DNA from: Acidobacteriaceae bacterium
Lineage (GTDB): Bacteria; Acidobacteriota; Terriglobia; Terriglobales; Acidobacteriaceae
Direction: 5' to 3'
Assembly (NCBI GenBank): GCA_003132405.1
Contig: PKXQ01000081.1
Location: 7,192 to 71,191, forward strand
DNA length: 64,000 bases
Each line of letters begins with the position of its first letter. Position 1 is the first letter of the stretch. Below the pieces are notes generated by a model that worked only from the letters and a program-made list of their open reading frames with translations, ran no database searches and was not told the DNA's origin. Positions 19,012 to 26,872 of this stretch are shown here, piece by piece. Made by a program: the position numbers and the translations under genes.

Positions 19012-20379
19012 TTACACGCCCCAAAGATAATCTTCCTGCTCGCCATGGTGATCGCTGAAAGGAATCTTCACCGTCGCCTGTCCGGCACTCCCCGCTACCT
19101 GGGCTATATGGGCGTCGCCGGAGTTCGCTGCCGCCGCCGCCGCGCGAGGCAAAGGCAAGGCAGCCGTTGCGGGCGGAAATTTCTTGCCCGTGCTGCTAAC
19201 GCCGCTGCCATTGCTCGTATTGCCTTCAACCACGTCCCGGATGAGTTCCAGCAAATGCCCGTCCTGAACCTTCTTGATGCGGTCCGCCAGCACCACAAAG
19301 CGCCGATAAACTTCATCCAGTTCACGCCGCTCAAACTGGTGTCCCAGTTGTTCACAACGCAGAGCCAGCGCATGCCGGCCAGAGTGCTTTCCCAGCACGA
19401 GTCGCGAATCCGGCACACCCACCGATTGCGGCGTCATGATTTCATACGTCAGCGGATTTTTCAGCATCCCATCCTGATGAATTCCCGCCTCGTGCGCAAA
19501 TGCATTGCGCCCAATGATCGCCTTGTTCGGTTGCACCGGAACCCGTGTGATCTCCGCCAGCATCTGGCTCGCAGCAAACAGGTGCTCGCTCGCGATCGCA
19601 TTTTCGTAAGGATAACGATCGCGTCGCACTCGCATCGCCATCACGATCTCCTCCAGCGACGCATTCCCGGCCCGCTCGCCAATCCCATTGATGGTGCACT
19701 CTACCTGCCGCACCCCCTCCTGCACTCCCGCCAGCGAGTTCGCAACCGCTAAACCAAGATCGTTGTGGCAGTGCGTCGAGATCGTTACCTTCTCGATTCC
19801 TGCAACTTTTTCCCGCAGCGTCCGAATGAGCTGCCCATATTCCTCGGGCATGCTGTACCCGACAGTGTCAGGAATATTTACCGTCGTCGCCCCCGCGGCG
19901 ATCACCGCCTCGACTACCTGGCAAAGAAATCCCGCATCGGTGCGCGTTGCATCTTCGGGCGAAAACTCGACGTCGGCGCATAACGACTTCGCATGTGCCA
20001 CTGCCTCCCGCGCCTGCTCCAGACACTGCTCCCGCGTGATGCGCAGCTTGTATTGCAAGTGAATGTCCGACGTCGCCAGAAAAACGTGTATACGCGGATG
20101 CGCCGCCCCTTGCAGCGCCTGCCACGCGCGGTCAACATCGCCCTTGCAAGCGCGAGCCAGCCCCGCAATAATCGGCCTCCGCACTGTAGCCGAGATGCGC
20201 TGTACGGCCTCAAAATCGCCATCCGACGCGATCGGAAATCCAGCCTCGATCACATCAACTCCGAGGCGGTTAAGTTGCTGAGCCAAACGCACCTTTTCCT
20301 GCACATTCATACTGCATCCCGGCGACTGTTCGCCGTCCCGAAGCGTAGTGTCGAAAATAGTGATGCGCGGGCGATCCAT
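19012..20379 (-). CDS. leuA: 2-isopropylmalate synthase lacking the regulatory domain
   Basis: Claisen condensation of acetyl-CoA with 2-oxoisovalerate, first committed step of leucine synthesis. The catalytic TIM barrel is complete: [35 protein letters not shown] (metal His), [17 protein letters not shown], followed by the linker with [14 protein letters not shown]. Around residue 390 the family normally enters a 120-residue leucine-binding domain; here it is replaced by about 65 residues rich in Ala, Ser and Gly. The total of 455 compares with about 515-525 in full-length enzymes. Leucine feedback is therefore expected to be absent or different. The stop is clean, with no rescued domain in other frames downstream. 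Confidence 0.92.
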   Translation of the reverse strand: MDRPRITIFDTTLRDGEQSPGCSMNVQEKVRLAQQLNRLGVDVIEAGFPIASDGDFEAVQRISATVRRPIIAGLARACKGDVDRAWQALQGAAHPRIHVFLATSDIHLQYKLRITREQCLEQAREAVAHAKSLCADVEFSPEDATRTDAGFLCQVVEAVIAAGATTVNIPDTVGYSMPEEYGQLIRTLREKVAGIEKVTISTHCHNDLGLAVANSLAGVQEGVRQVECTINGIGERAGNASLEEIVMAMRVRRDRYPYENAIASEHLFAASQMLAEITRVPVQPNKAIIGRNAFAHEAGIHQDGMLKNPLTYEIMTPQSVGVPDSRLVLGKHSGRHALALRCEQLGHQFERRELDEVYRRFVVLADRIKKVQDGHLLELIRDVVEGNTSNGSGVSSTGKKFPPATAALPLPRAAAAAANSGDAHIAQVAGSAGQATVKIPFSDHHGEQEDYLWGV

Positions 20380-20619
20380 CGTTCTCGTTCCTCCGAAGTA
20401 TCTGGTTGCTCCTTAAACTCTATCGGCCAGCAGGATAGAAGAAAAGATTATTATCTTTAAGTAAGCATTACGAATTATGATAGTATTAGAGATGCTTATG
20501 AAGTGTATCGAATTGATAAAGATGGAAATCGCGCGTGCCAGACGGGAGGCGGCAGGCGTCCGGGCTCGATTTTCCTCTCACCTGTGACCTGTCACCTGCT
20601 GCCTGACTCAAGAGGCCCC
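20380..20619. promoter_or_regulatory. Divergent leuA/lysR control region
   Basis: An AT-rich island (about 20440-20515) inside GC-rich DNA separates leuA from the LysR gene. It contains the 7-bp inverted repeat TAAGCAT (20462-20468) and ATGCTTA (20492-20498), and several T-N11-A arrangements within it, as expected for a LysR operator. From 20578 to 20612 it carries a heptamer array (consensus TNACCTG). The LysR protein probably controls leuA. Confidence 0.55.
20578..20612 (+). repeat. Degenerate heptamer array before lysR
   Basis: Five 7-base units: four of type TCACCTG/TGACCTG/CTGCCTG, then ACTCAAG. The array ends 7 bases before the ATG at 20620. Confidence 0.6.
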
Positions 20620-21537
20620 ATGGACCTTTCCCAACTCGAAGTCTTCCTCACCGTAGCTCGCGAACGCCGCTTCTCCCGCGCCGCCGAAAAGCTGTTTCGC
20701 ACCCAATCCGCCGTCAGCCAGACCATCCGCAAGCTCGAACTCGACATCGGCGAACCGCTCTTCGATCGCTCCTCGCGTGACGGCGTGCTCACCGACGCCG
20801 GACGTGTCCTCCAGGAATACGCCGAGAAACTCCTCAACCTCCGGCAAGACGCCCAAACCGCCCTCGTCGAGATGCGCGAGCTACAAAAGGGCCAGCTAGC
20901 CATCGCCGCCAATGAATTCACCGCCCTCTACCTGTTACCCGTCTTAGGAGAATTTCGCCGCCTGCACCCTACGATTAAAATCACGGTCCGCCGCTCGCTC
21001 GGCAGCCACATTCCCGACGACGTGCTCAAACACAACGTCGAGCTAGGCGTCCTTTCGTATGATCCGCAGGAACCGCAGCTGCGTTCCGCCGTCGTTTACC
21101 TCGATGAATTGGTCTTCGTCGTTCCCCCCGGCCATCCACTCGCTTCCGCCGGAGAAGTCAGCATTCGCCAACTGGGCGCGGAGTCGTTCATCGCCCACAT
21201 CGTCGCCTCTCCTTATCGCGAAAAAGTGATCGAGGCCTTCCGCCGCCACAAAACGCCCCTACACATGGACGTAGAACTCCCCACCCTGCAGGCCATTACG
21301 CGTTTTGTCAGCATGGGCAAAGGTGTGGCGCTGGTGCCCGAGATCAGCGTAGAGAGTGAGATCAGCCGCGGCGAACTGGTGCGCGTCCCCGTCCGCGACC
21401 TGCATTTTCAGCGCAAGCTACGCCTCGTCTACCGTCAGGAATCCGCCCTCTCGCACGCCGGCAGAGCATTCCTGAAAGTAGCCGAACAAGCCGCCAAAGA
21501 GCGAGGCGGCCGCTATCGCTTCCAACGGGAAAAGTAG
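20620..21537 (+). CDS. LysR-family transcriptional regulator
   Basis: A 305-residue LysR regulator. The start at 20620 is chosen because the winged-helix domain begins at once (MDLSQLEVFLTVARERRFSRAAEKLF, then TQSAVSQTIRKLE as recognition helix); the upstream extension is repeat DNA. The effector domain spans about 90-300. The gene is divergent from leuA, the classic layout in which a LysR protein controls the neighbouring operon. The effector is unknown. Confidence 0.9.
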   Translation: MDLSQLEVFLTVARERRFSRAAEKLFRTQSAVSQTIRKLELDIGEPLFDRSSRDGVLTDAGRVLQEYAEKLLNLRQDAQTALVEMRELQKGQLAIAANEFTALYLLPVLGEFRRLHPTIKITVRRSLGSHIPDDVLKHNVELGVLSYDPQEPQLRSAVVYLDELVFVVPPGHPLASAGEVSIRQLGAESFIAHIVASPYREKVIEAFRRHKTPLHMDVELPTLQAITRFVSMGKGVALVPEISVESEISRGELVRVPVRDLHFQRKLRLVYRQESALSHAGRAFLKVAEQAAKERGGRYRFQREK

Positions 21538-21604
21538 AGCATGGTCCACAAACGATCTTGGACAGGGAACAGCCTCCGGGAACGCAGCAACATTCCCATT
21601 CCTT

Positions 21605-21678
21605 TTGCTTTTGGGTGGCGCAGCGGTTCACCGCTGCGATTAGGGATCCGTTTTCAATTTCGGCTTTAGCCGCTGAGG
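21605..21678 (+). repeat. 74-bp direct repeat, left copy
   Basis: This unit contains the palindrome GCAGCGGT-TC-ACCGCTGC (21620-21637) and a second small stem GGCT-TT-AGCC followed by GCTGAGG. The right copy of the same length and orientation is at 22232-22305, on the other side of the STAS gene. The first 36 bases are identical in the two copies and the rest diverge. Confidence 0.8.
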
Positions 21679-21713
21679 GACATCACGATTGCGCGACCGG
21701 TTCGCAGTCTCTT

Positions 21714-22169
21714 CTACGCCGAATGTATCTCTTCCTGCACCATCGCCGCCACGGCCTCGGGAACGCTGCCATAGACGTCAAACACAGCTACCAGATTCGT
21801 GATTTCGAAGAGCCGTCGCAACGATCTCTTAGGGCTGGCAAACTTCAGCGTATACCCAGCCGCCTCCGCCCACATGTGGGTCAGCACCAACTCCCCCAAC
21901 CCGCCACTGTCCACCGAATCGACGCCCGCTAAATCCACCACCATCCGCCGCGCGGCTGGCAACACCTCGGCGACAATGCCGCAGAGCTCGCGAGCCTCCC
22001 CTTGAAAAATGATCCGTCCCTGGCAATGCAGCACCACCGCACCACCAGGCGATACCGCCTCGAGCGTCAACTTGACCTTCTTGTCATGCGGAGTGGCATC
22101 CGTCCGGTCGGTTGCCGACGAAGCGCGCGCACTGCGGGCACCCAGAGCATTTTCAGACGTCATGGCCAA
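21714..22169 (-). CDS. STAS-domain protein (anti-sigma antagonist-like)
   Basis: A 151-residue protein with one STAS domain (about 32-150) after a disordered Ala/Ser/Thr-rich leader. The diagnostic loop VVDLAGVDSVDSGGLGELV has Gly where the phosphorylatable Ser of SpoIIAA/RsbV proteins normally sits (DSSGLG), so control by phosphorylation at that residue is unlikely. Such variants act in partner switching or as scaffold. No anti-sigma kinase or sigma gene is adjacent. The gene is bracketed by two 74-bp direct repeats. Confidence 0.85.
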   Translation of the reverse strand: MAMTSENALGARSARASSATDRTDATPHDKKVKLTLEAVSPGGAVVLHCQGRIIFQGEARELCGIVAEVLPAARRMVVDLAGVDSVDSGGLGELVLTHMWAEAAGYTLKFASPKRSLRRLFEITNLVAVFDVYGSVPEAVAAMVQEEIHSA

Positions 22170-22231
22170 ACCTTAGTCTCAAAAAAGACCCGCTTGGTTG
22201 CCGGAAGATGAAATTTCAGTAAATTCCAGCG

Positions 22232-22305
22232 TTGCTTTTGGGTGGCGCAGCGGTTCACCGCTGCGATAAAAGGCCTGTTTTTAATCACGGCTTCAGCCGC
22301 TGAGG
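22232..22305 (+). repeat. 74-bp direct repeat, right copy
   Basis: Second copy of the unit at 21605-21678, with the same hairpin GCAGCGGT-TC-ACCGCTGC at 22247-22264 and a CGGCT-TC-AGCCG stem followed by CTGAGG. Differences between copies in the second stem (TT to TC) preserve pairing. Confidence 0.8.
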
Positions 22306-22377
22306 CATCTGCCGCGCTTCGCGTGAGTTTTTCAGCAATCGTGTAGCCGCTGGGGGAATGTGTCTTTCACCGAAACT

Positions 22378-22776
22378 TTACTTGCGGCGGGAAGAATCCA
22401 CGGTAGGCACCAGCGGTCGCCGCAAAGGCACCATCGCGCCCTTCGCCGGGTCGGCCGCTGCCGAGGCCCGCGCCAGCACCTCATGCTGTATGTACTGCAC
22501 GAAATCCTGTATCTGATGCTGCATCTCTTCCATGCGCTCGCGCATTTGCAGAATAATCGCGATCCCGCTGATGTTAACCCCCAGATCGCGCGCCAGCGAC
22601 AAAATAAACTCCAGCCGCTGCAAATCCTCATCCGTATAAAGCCGCGTATTGCCCTCAGTGCGGCTAGGCTTGAGCAGCCCCTCGCGTTCATAAAGCCGCA
22701 AAGTCTGCGGATGAATCTCATACATCTCAGCCACCGCCGAGATCATGTACGCGCCCTTGGATTTACGCTTGGTCAC
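22378..22776 (-). CDS. hspR: MerR-family heat-shock repressor HspR-like
   Basis: A 132-residue MerR-type regulator. YMISAVAEMYEIHPQTLRLYEREGLL and RTEGNTRLYTDEDLQRLEFILSL are the winged-helix signatures of HspR, the repressor of dnaK-type operons in Actinobacteria and other phyla; GVNISGIAIIL leads to a short coiled coil. The start is a GTG at 22776. Thirty-three bases containing the first codons occur a second time upstream at 22847-22879, there with an ATG. dnaK with an HspR-type operator lies 8 kb away in this window. Confidence 0.85.
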   Translation of the reverse strand: MTKRKSKGAYMISAVAEMYEIHPQTLRLYEREGLLKPSRTEGNTRLYTDEDLQRLEFILSLARDLGVNISGIAIILQMRERMEEMQHQIQDFVQYIQHEVLARASAAADPAKGAMVPLRRPLVPTVDSSRRK

Positions 22777-22879
22777 GGGTTCCCTCGCTACGCTCGGGAT
22801 TTCGCCTGCGGGCTCCCGCTTCGCTCACGCCCGCAAACCGGCTCAACATGTATGCGCCCTTGGATTTACGCTTCGTCAT
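22744..22879. repeat. Duplicated hspR 5' end flanking a 70-bp insert
   Basis: Two 33-bp direct repeats (22744-22776 and 22847-22879, 30 of 33 identical) flank a 70-bp stretch rich in short palindromic words (GGCTCCCGCTTCGCTCACGCC-like text). Read on the minus strand, the outer copy starts with ATG and the inner one with GTG; the insert shifts the frame, so translation from the outer ATG stops soon after. The arrangement looks like insertion of a small repetitive element with duplication of its target, or an unequal duplication. Confidence 0.75.
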
Positions 22880-23268
22880 ATTCCTGTGTACAGTTCCAGA
22901 CCCGTCATGCGCGCAATTCGCACAAAGTCCTGATCGAGCGTAAAAACGCTGGCGCCGTGTTCCAGCGCAATGGCTGCGATGAGGGTATCAATCGTGCTGG
23001 ACGTGATACCTTTTCCTCGTCCAGCGCGGTAAATCGCGGCCGCGCTCCGGTAGGTGTCAAATCCGCTCGGTTCCAGCATGTCCCACTGTGCCAGGTAACG
23101 CTCAATCACGCCGGCATCCCGCGTCAACCCCTGCAAAACCTCGGCGACGACGATCCCGGTCAGGGCGAAAGGCTCACTCTCCTCAATCATCCGCCGCAGT
23201 TCAGCCCCTCCACGTCCCGGCGACGCACGAAAGAAATCGACCCAGACCGAGCTGTCGACCAGGATCAC
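22876..23268 (-). CDS. vapC: VapC-type PIN-domain toxin
   Basis: A 130-residue PIN nuclease. The acidic residues are in place: D5 in LVDSSVWVD, E42-43 region in VVAEVLQG, D93 in STIDTLIAA and the LDQDF pair. VapC toxins cleave tRNA or rRNA and are held inactive by VapB. The start overlaps the vapB stop (23265-23268), and the stop overlaps the ATG of the duplicated hspR 5' end. Confidence 0.92.
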   Translation of the reverse strand: MILVDSSVWVDFFRASPGRGGAELRRMIEESEPFALTGIVVAEVLQGLTRDAGVIERYLAQWDMLEPSGFDTYRSAAAIYRAGRGKGITSSTIDTLIAAIALEHGASVFTLDQDFVRIARMTGLELYTGI

Positions 23269-23465
23269 ACTCGATTTCTCCGTGTGGTCTTCAGATCGCC
23301 TTGCCAGATGCCGCTTCCGTAATATTTCAGGATTCCCTTGCGGCTTTCTGAACGCACCAGCAGATCCAGTGCTCGGTCGACGATCTGCCGTTTCGTCCGG
23401 AGGCGCGTCAGTTTACGAGCCTTCCGGATCAGGCTCTCATCGATCACAATGTTGGTTCTGCCCAT
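23265..23465 (-). CDS. vapB: VapB-type antitoxin
   Basis: A 66-residue antitoxin of the VapB (type II, CopG/AHH-like) class: MGRTNIVIDESLIRKA ribbon-helix-helix start, TKRQIVDRALDLLV helix, and a C-terminal toxin-binding tail GIWQGDLKT. The start at 23465 is chosen because it matches the family start exactly; the longer frame runs through the promoter. It overlaps vapC by 4 bases. VapB normally represses its own operon. Confidence 0.9.
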   Translation of the reverse strand: MGRTNIVIDESLIRKARKLTRLRTKRQIVDRALDLLVRSESRKGILKYYGSGIWQGDLKTTRRNRV

Positions 23466-23473
23466 GCTTATAG

Positions 23474-23504
23474 TATACACCACTTTTTCTGCATTTTGTG
23501 TATA
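23474..23504 (-). promoter_or_regulatory. vapBC operator/promoter
   Basis: An inverted repeat TATACAC-N17-GTGTATA lies 9 bases upstream of the vapB ATG. On the minus strand the proximal half includes TATACT, a good -10 element, so a VapBC complex bound here would block the promoter. Confidence 0.55.
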
Positions 23505-23522
23505 GAGTGGCCCCCAGCCGCA

Positions 23523-23557
23523 AAGACCAGATGCAAGAGTCAAGACCAGATGCAAGA
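23523..23557. repeat. 16-bp direct repeat, period 19
   Basis: AAGACCAGATGCAAGA occurs at 23523-23538 and again at 23542-23557 in the non-coding DNA between vapB and the permease gene. Confidence 0.75.
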
Positions 23558-23654
23558 AAAAGAGACGCAGCCAGCCGCGTCTCGATTCGGGTTTCCCCTG
23601 TGTTCCTCTGTGTCCCCGTGGTAAATGGTTCTGGCCAGCCGCGCCACTCAGCCG

Positions 23655-23687
23655 CAAAAGAAAAGAGACGGGACAAACCCCGTCTCT
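23655..23687 (-). terminator. Rho-independent terminator of the permease gene
   Basis: On the minus strand, a 9-bp stem (AGAGACGGG with CCCGTCTCT) around a 6-base loop is followed by TTTTCTTTT. It is 27 bases downstream of the permease stop codon and is the clearest intrinsic terminator in the window. Confidence 0.8.
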
Positions 23688-23713
23688 ACGGCAAAACGAA
23701 TCTAGCAGAGTAG

Positions 23714-25156
23714 TTACGCCGCCATCTCCGGTTTCGGCTCCGGCTGAGCCCAGCCCGCCGGCTTCAGCGCGTGGTTAATCGCGTAGGCGACCACTCCCGC
23801 TCCCATCAGGATCAGCCCAAACACCAGCGAGCTCATCCCCAGCACCGCCTCATGTTCGCTGCGAATGATGGCAAATCCCAGCAGCAGCACCGGAGGAATC
23901 CCAACCGCAATCGCTCCAAATAGCCCGCCCGGCACGCGAAACGGTCGCTTCAACTCCGGCTCGCGAATGCGCAGCGCAATCAGTGCCACAAACTCCAGCG
24001 TCAGACTCACGCCATAAATCATGATGTCGAGCGTGACCAGCCGTTCAAAGCCAAGATTCAAAGCCAGCCCCCATCCCACTGCCAAGGCCAAGATAGCAAC
24101 CCAGGGCGCACGCGATTTCGGATGCAGCTTGCCAAACACTTTTGGCAGCATTCCATCCTGAGCCATAGCCAGCGGCAGCCGCGAGTAGCTCATCACCAGC
24201 GCATTGAACATGCCGAAGCCCGACATCACGCCGCCCGCCACCAGCGCAATCCGCAGCACCGGCCCGCCCATCAACTGCGCAATGTCAGCCCATGCGCCCG
24301 TCTCCCAGGCCGAAGCCGGAAGCCCCGTGATCCACATAGCCGCAAACGGCAGCACGTAGGTCGCCGCAACAATTGCCACCGCCCATAGCATGGCCCGAGG
24401 ATAAGTCCGCTGCGGTCGCTCTACTTCTGTAGCAATGGTCGAAGCGTTGTCCCACCCCATGTAGTTCCACATGCAGATGAGCAGCCCGCCAAGAATGTCG
24501 ACGTTCGAAGTAGTCGGCTTAGTCACCGCATTCGCCAGCGCGTGAATCTTGAATGGCGCCAGCACAAAAATCGCCGCAAACGGCGCCGACAAAGCAAAGA
24601 ACAGCCACAGCGAAGTCGTCGACACGACCTTCACGCCCATGATATTGAGCGCAGCGCACACAATCACCACCCCGAGCGCCACTGCCACGCCGCGATGGTT
24701 CTCCTGAAACCACGGAAACATCCGCGTCAGGTAGGCGACAAACAGCGTCGGATAAATCGCCATATCGAAAATCGACGCGACCAGCGACAGCCACGCTTCC
24801 TGAAATCCCCAGAAGTTTCCCATCGCGCGCCGCACCCACGCGTAGTATCCACCCTCAAACGGCAGCGCGCTCGAAAGCTCGCCAATCATGAACGCAGTCG
24901 GCAGGCTCCAGAGAAGCGGCGTCAGCAGCAGGATGAGAATCGCTTTGCCATAGCCCGCCCCGTGCACGATGTCTTCCGTGCCATAGGTTCCGCCCGACAC
25001 CATAAAAAAAGTCGCGGCCACCAGCGGCCAGAGCGTCAGCCGGATAGATTTCTTCTTCGTCTTGTCGTTCTGAGAAACGACTGCGGGAGTGACGCAGGGT
25101 GAGGTGGCAGGATTGCCAGTCTGCGAAAGGTTAGGACGTGTGGTAACTGTTGCCAA
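23714..25156 (-). CDS. Amino-acid permease (APC superfamily)
   Basis: A 480-residue integral membrane protein with about twelve helices. KSIRLTLWPLVAATFFMVSGGTYGTEDIV is the helix-1 substrate-binding region, and ALPFEGGYYAWVRRAMGNFWGF is the conserved loop of APC transporters (here PFEGGYYAWV, as in LAT/AGT-type permeases). WNYMGWDNASTIATEVE marks helix 6. Substrate is probably an amino acid or polyamine. It ends in a clear terminator. An A/T-rich stretch (25296-25335) with long A and T runs upstream is the likely promoter area. Confidence 0.88.
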   Translation of the reverse strand: MATVTTRPNLSQTGNPATSPCVTPAVVSQNDKTKKKSIRLTLWPLVAATFFMVSGGTYGTEDIVHGAGYGKAILILLLTPLLWSLPTAFMIGELSSALPFEGGYYAWVRRAMGNFWGFQEAWLSLVASIFDMAIYPTLFVAYLTRMFPWFQENHRGVAVALGVVIVCAALNIMGVKVVSTTSLWLFFALSAPFAAIFVLAPFKIHALANAVTKPTTSNVDILGGLLICMWNYMGWDNASTIATEVERPQRTYPRAMLWAVAIVAATYVLPFAAMWITGLPASAWETGAWADIAQLMGGPVLRIALVAGGVMSGFGMFNALVMSYSRLPLAMAQDGMLPKVFGKLHPKSRAPWVAILALAVGWGLALNLGFERLVTLDIMIYGVSLTLEFVALIALRIREPELKRPFRVPGGLFGAIAVGIPPVLLLGFAIIRSEHEAVLGMSSLVFGLILMGAGVVAYAINHALKPAGWAQPEPKPEMAA

Positions 25157-25379
25157 TTTCTATGGCTTCCTCCTCAAGCGACTCACTCTCACCACCGCGT
25201 CTCCCTTGAAGATGCTCTCGCGGTTCCCGAGTTGCAGCGATTCCCGGACATTTCGGCGAAGTTAGTTCGCATGTGTGAGATTACGGGAATTTTCCCCAGA
25301 TGCAAGATTTTTTTTGCAATTTTTTTGTCAAGAGTAATGGAGCGACAAGATTTCCGGCGCTAGAGGTTCTTGCCGCGGT

Positions 25380-25784
25380 CTACGAGTACTCCCACCGTCG
25401 AGCCAGCCGCCGCGCGACCGCCCAAAATACGACTCCGATGCCGAGCGGCTCCAGCACCTGCGGCCAGAGGTGCGAAATCGGTTCGTCGCGCCAAAAGACC
25501 TTCGTGAAGCCGTCGATCGCCCACGCATTGATGGTGAATAAACCCGCCCGCTGCATCGCTTCCGACATGTAATAGCACGGAAACATGCTTCCTCCAACCG
25601 ACGACATCAAACTCAGAACCCGGTCAAGCGTTCCACTTTCCGCTTCGTCCAACAAAGACCCGCTGGCGCCGCTGGCCGTAAAAAGCAGGAACATCACGCC
25701 GATCGCCGCCGCGTAAAAAGACACCATCGGAGTGTTCTTGTTTTCTCCGACCACATCGCGGGTCGCCAGCGAATCAAAGCTTCA
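25380..25784 (-). pseudogene. Remnant of an ABC-2 type transporter permease
   Basis: The frame encodes the C-terminal part of an ABC-2 permease: RDVVGENKNTPMVSFYAAAIGVMFLLF, GSLLDEAESGTLDRVLS, then SSVGGSMFPCYYMSEAMQRAGL, NAWAIDGFTKVFWRDEP and ARRLARRWE. In intact relatives about 100 residues separate the DRVLS and SSVGG segments, and over 200 precede VGENK; both are absent. The remaining frame runs without a start codon into the 3' end of the MarR-GNAT gene. I interpret this as a deletion relic. No ATPase partner is nearby. Confidence 0.7.
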
Positions 25785-26772
25785 GCTTCCAGGTTTCGGC
25801 CACCAGATTCTTACGCCCCCAACTGTCGTGCGTTTTCTCGCCCACTACTTGAAATCCCGCGCCCTGATAGATTTTGCGTGCCGCTGTGAGTTCGCTCTGC
25901 GTCCAAAGCATCATGGTCTTGTAGCCGGCCTTCCGCGCAAAGCGTATGCACTCGGCCACCAATCGCTTGCCAATCCCCATGCCTCGCGCCGAAGGTTCAA
26001 CCAGCAGCAAACGCAGCTTGGACACAGTTTTCGATTTCTCTACCAAGAAAACCGAGCCGACTATCTGGCCGTCGCTCTCCGCCATCCAGCAGTGCTCACG
26101 GGCCGGATTAAAATTCTCGACAAATTCCGCCACAATCTCCGCGACCAGAGCCTCGAATCGCTCGTCGTATCGGTATTCCTGCGAATAAAGAATTCCGTGT
26201 CGATATACGACCCACCCCATGTCGCCCGGCCGATGTGAGCGCAGCACGTAAGCTCGCCCCGTGCTCTTTCCATCCGCGCTCTTTCTTTCCGCGCTGCCAG
26301 GAGCCAGGATCGACTCGATGGTCTGCATGGCGCCCACGAGATTTTCCCGCTGCGCGGGCGGTAGTTTGCCGATGATCAAACTCACCTGCGCGGTTGATCG
26401 TGCCTCCAGTGGGTGGAAAACTTTTCTGCCCTTCTGCGTGAGGCTAAGCAGACTCTGACGGCCGTCTTGACGCGAGACATTCTTCTCAATCAATCTTTGC
26501 CTCTCGAACTTGCGCAGTATGCGGCTCAAATATCCCGCATCCAACCCAAGCTCTTTGCACAGTTCGACCGCTGTCGAACGCTCGCGATGGGCCAGTTCGT
26601 AGAGCGTCCGCACTTCCGTCAGCGAAAACGGGCTGTTCAATAGACCTTCATTGAGCAGTCCGATCTGCCGTGTGTAGAAGCGATTAAACCGGCGCATGTG
26701 CAGAGCCTGTTGTTCGCGAACGTCGAAGGGAGGGGTTAGCGGAGCGGTAGCCATGAATACACCATCGCTCAT
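25774..26772 (-). CDS. MarR regulator-GNAT acetyltransferase fusion
   Basis: A 332-residue bifunctional protein. Residues 15-160 form a MarR winged helix (LNEGLLNSPFSLTEVRTLYEL, LDAGYLSRILRKFERQRLI, then the wing). Residues 175-332 form a GNAT acetyltransferase with the acetyl-CoA loop LLVEPSARGMGIGKRLVAECI and the C-terminal YQGAGFQVVGEKTHDSWG. Such fusions exist in several phyla; the acetylated substrate is usually unknown. Two strong palindromes just upstream are its likely autoregulatory operator. Confidence 0.92.
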   Translation of the reverse strand: MSDGVFMATAPLTPPFDVREQQALHMRRFNRFYTRQIGLLNEGLLNSPFSLTEVRTLYELAHRERSTAVELCKELGLDAGYLSRILRKFERQRLIEKNVSRQDGRQSLLSLTQKGRKVFHPLEARSTAQVSLIIGKLPPAQRENLVGAMQTIESILAPGSAERKSADGKSTGRAYVLRSHRPGDMGWVVYRHGILYSQEYRYDERFEALVAEIVAEFVENFNPAREHCWMAESDGQIVGSVFLVEKSKTVSKLRLLLVEPSARGMGIGKRLVAECIRFARKAGYKTMMLWTQSELTAARKIYQGAGFQVVGEKTHDSWGRKNLVAETWKLKL

Positions 26773-26777
26773 ATTAT

Positions 26778-26812
26778 TTGACTAAGTCAAGTAATTTGTT
26801 GACGGTGTCAAC
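26778..26812. promoter_or_regulatory. Double MarR operator
   Basis: Two palindromes with the same core TTGAC-N3-GTCAA, at 26778-26790 and 26798-26812 (the second extended to GTTGAC-N3-GTCAAC). Their centres are 21 bp apart, i.e. two helical turns, and they lie 6-40 bases upstream of the MarR-GNAT start. This is the layout expected for two dimers on one face of the DNA. Confidence 0.75.
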
Positions 26813-26872
26813 ATCTTGAAGATTCAGCAGTGTGAAAGGTTAAAGGAGATAAGATAAGCTACCTACTGCGCT

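Noticed and set aside
22360..23322. 320-codon plus-strand open frame across hspR and vapC
   Set aside because: Opposite to two well-supported genes, with the Arg/His/Pro-rich composition of antisense frames.
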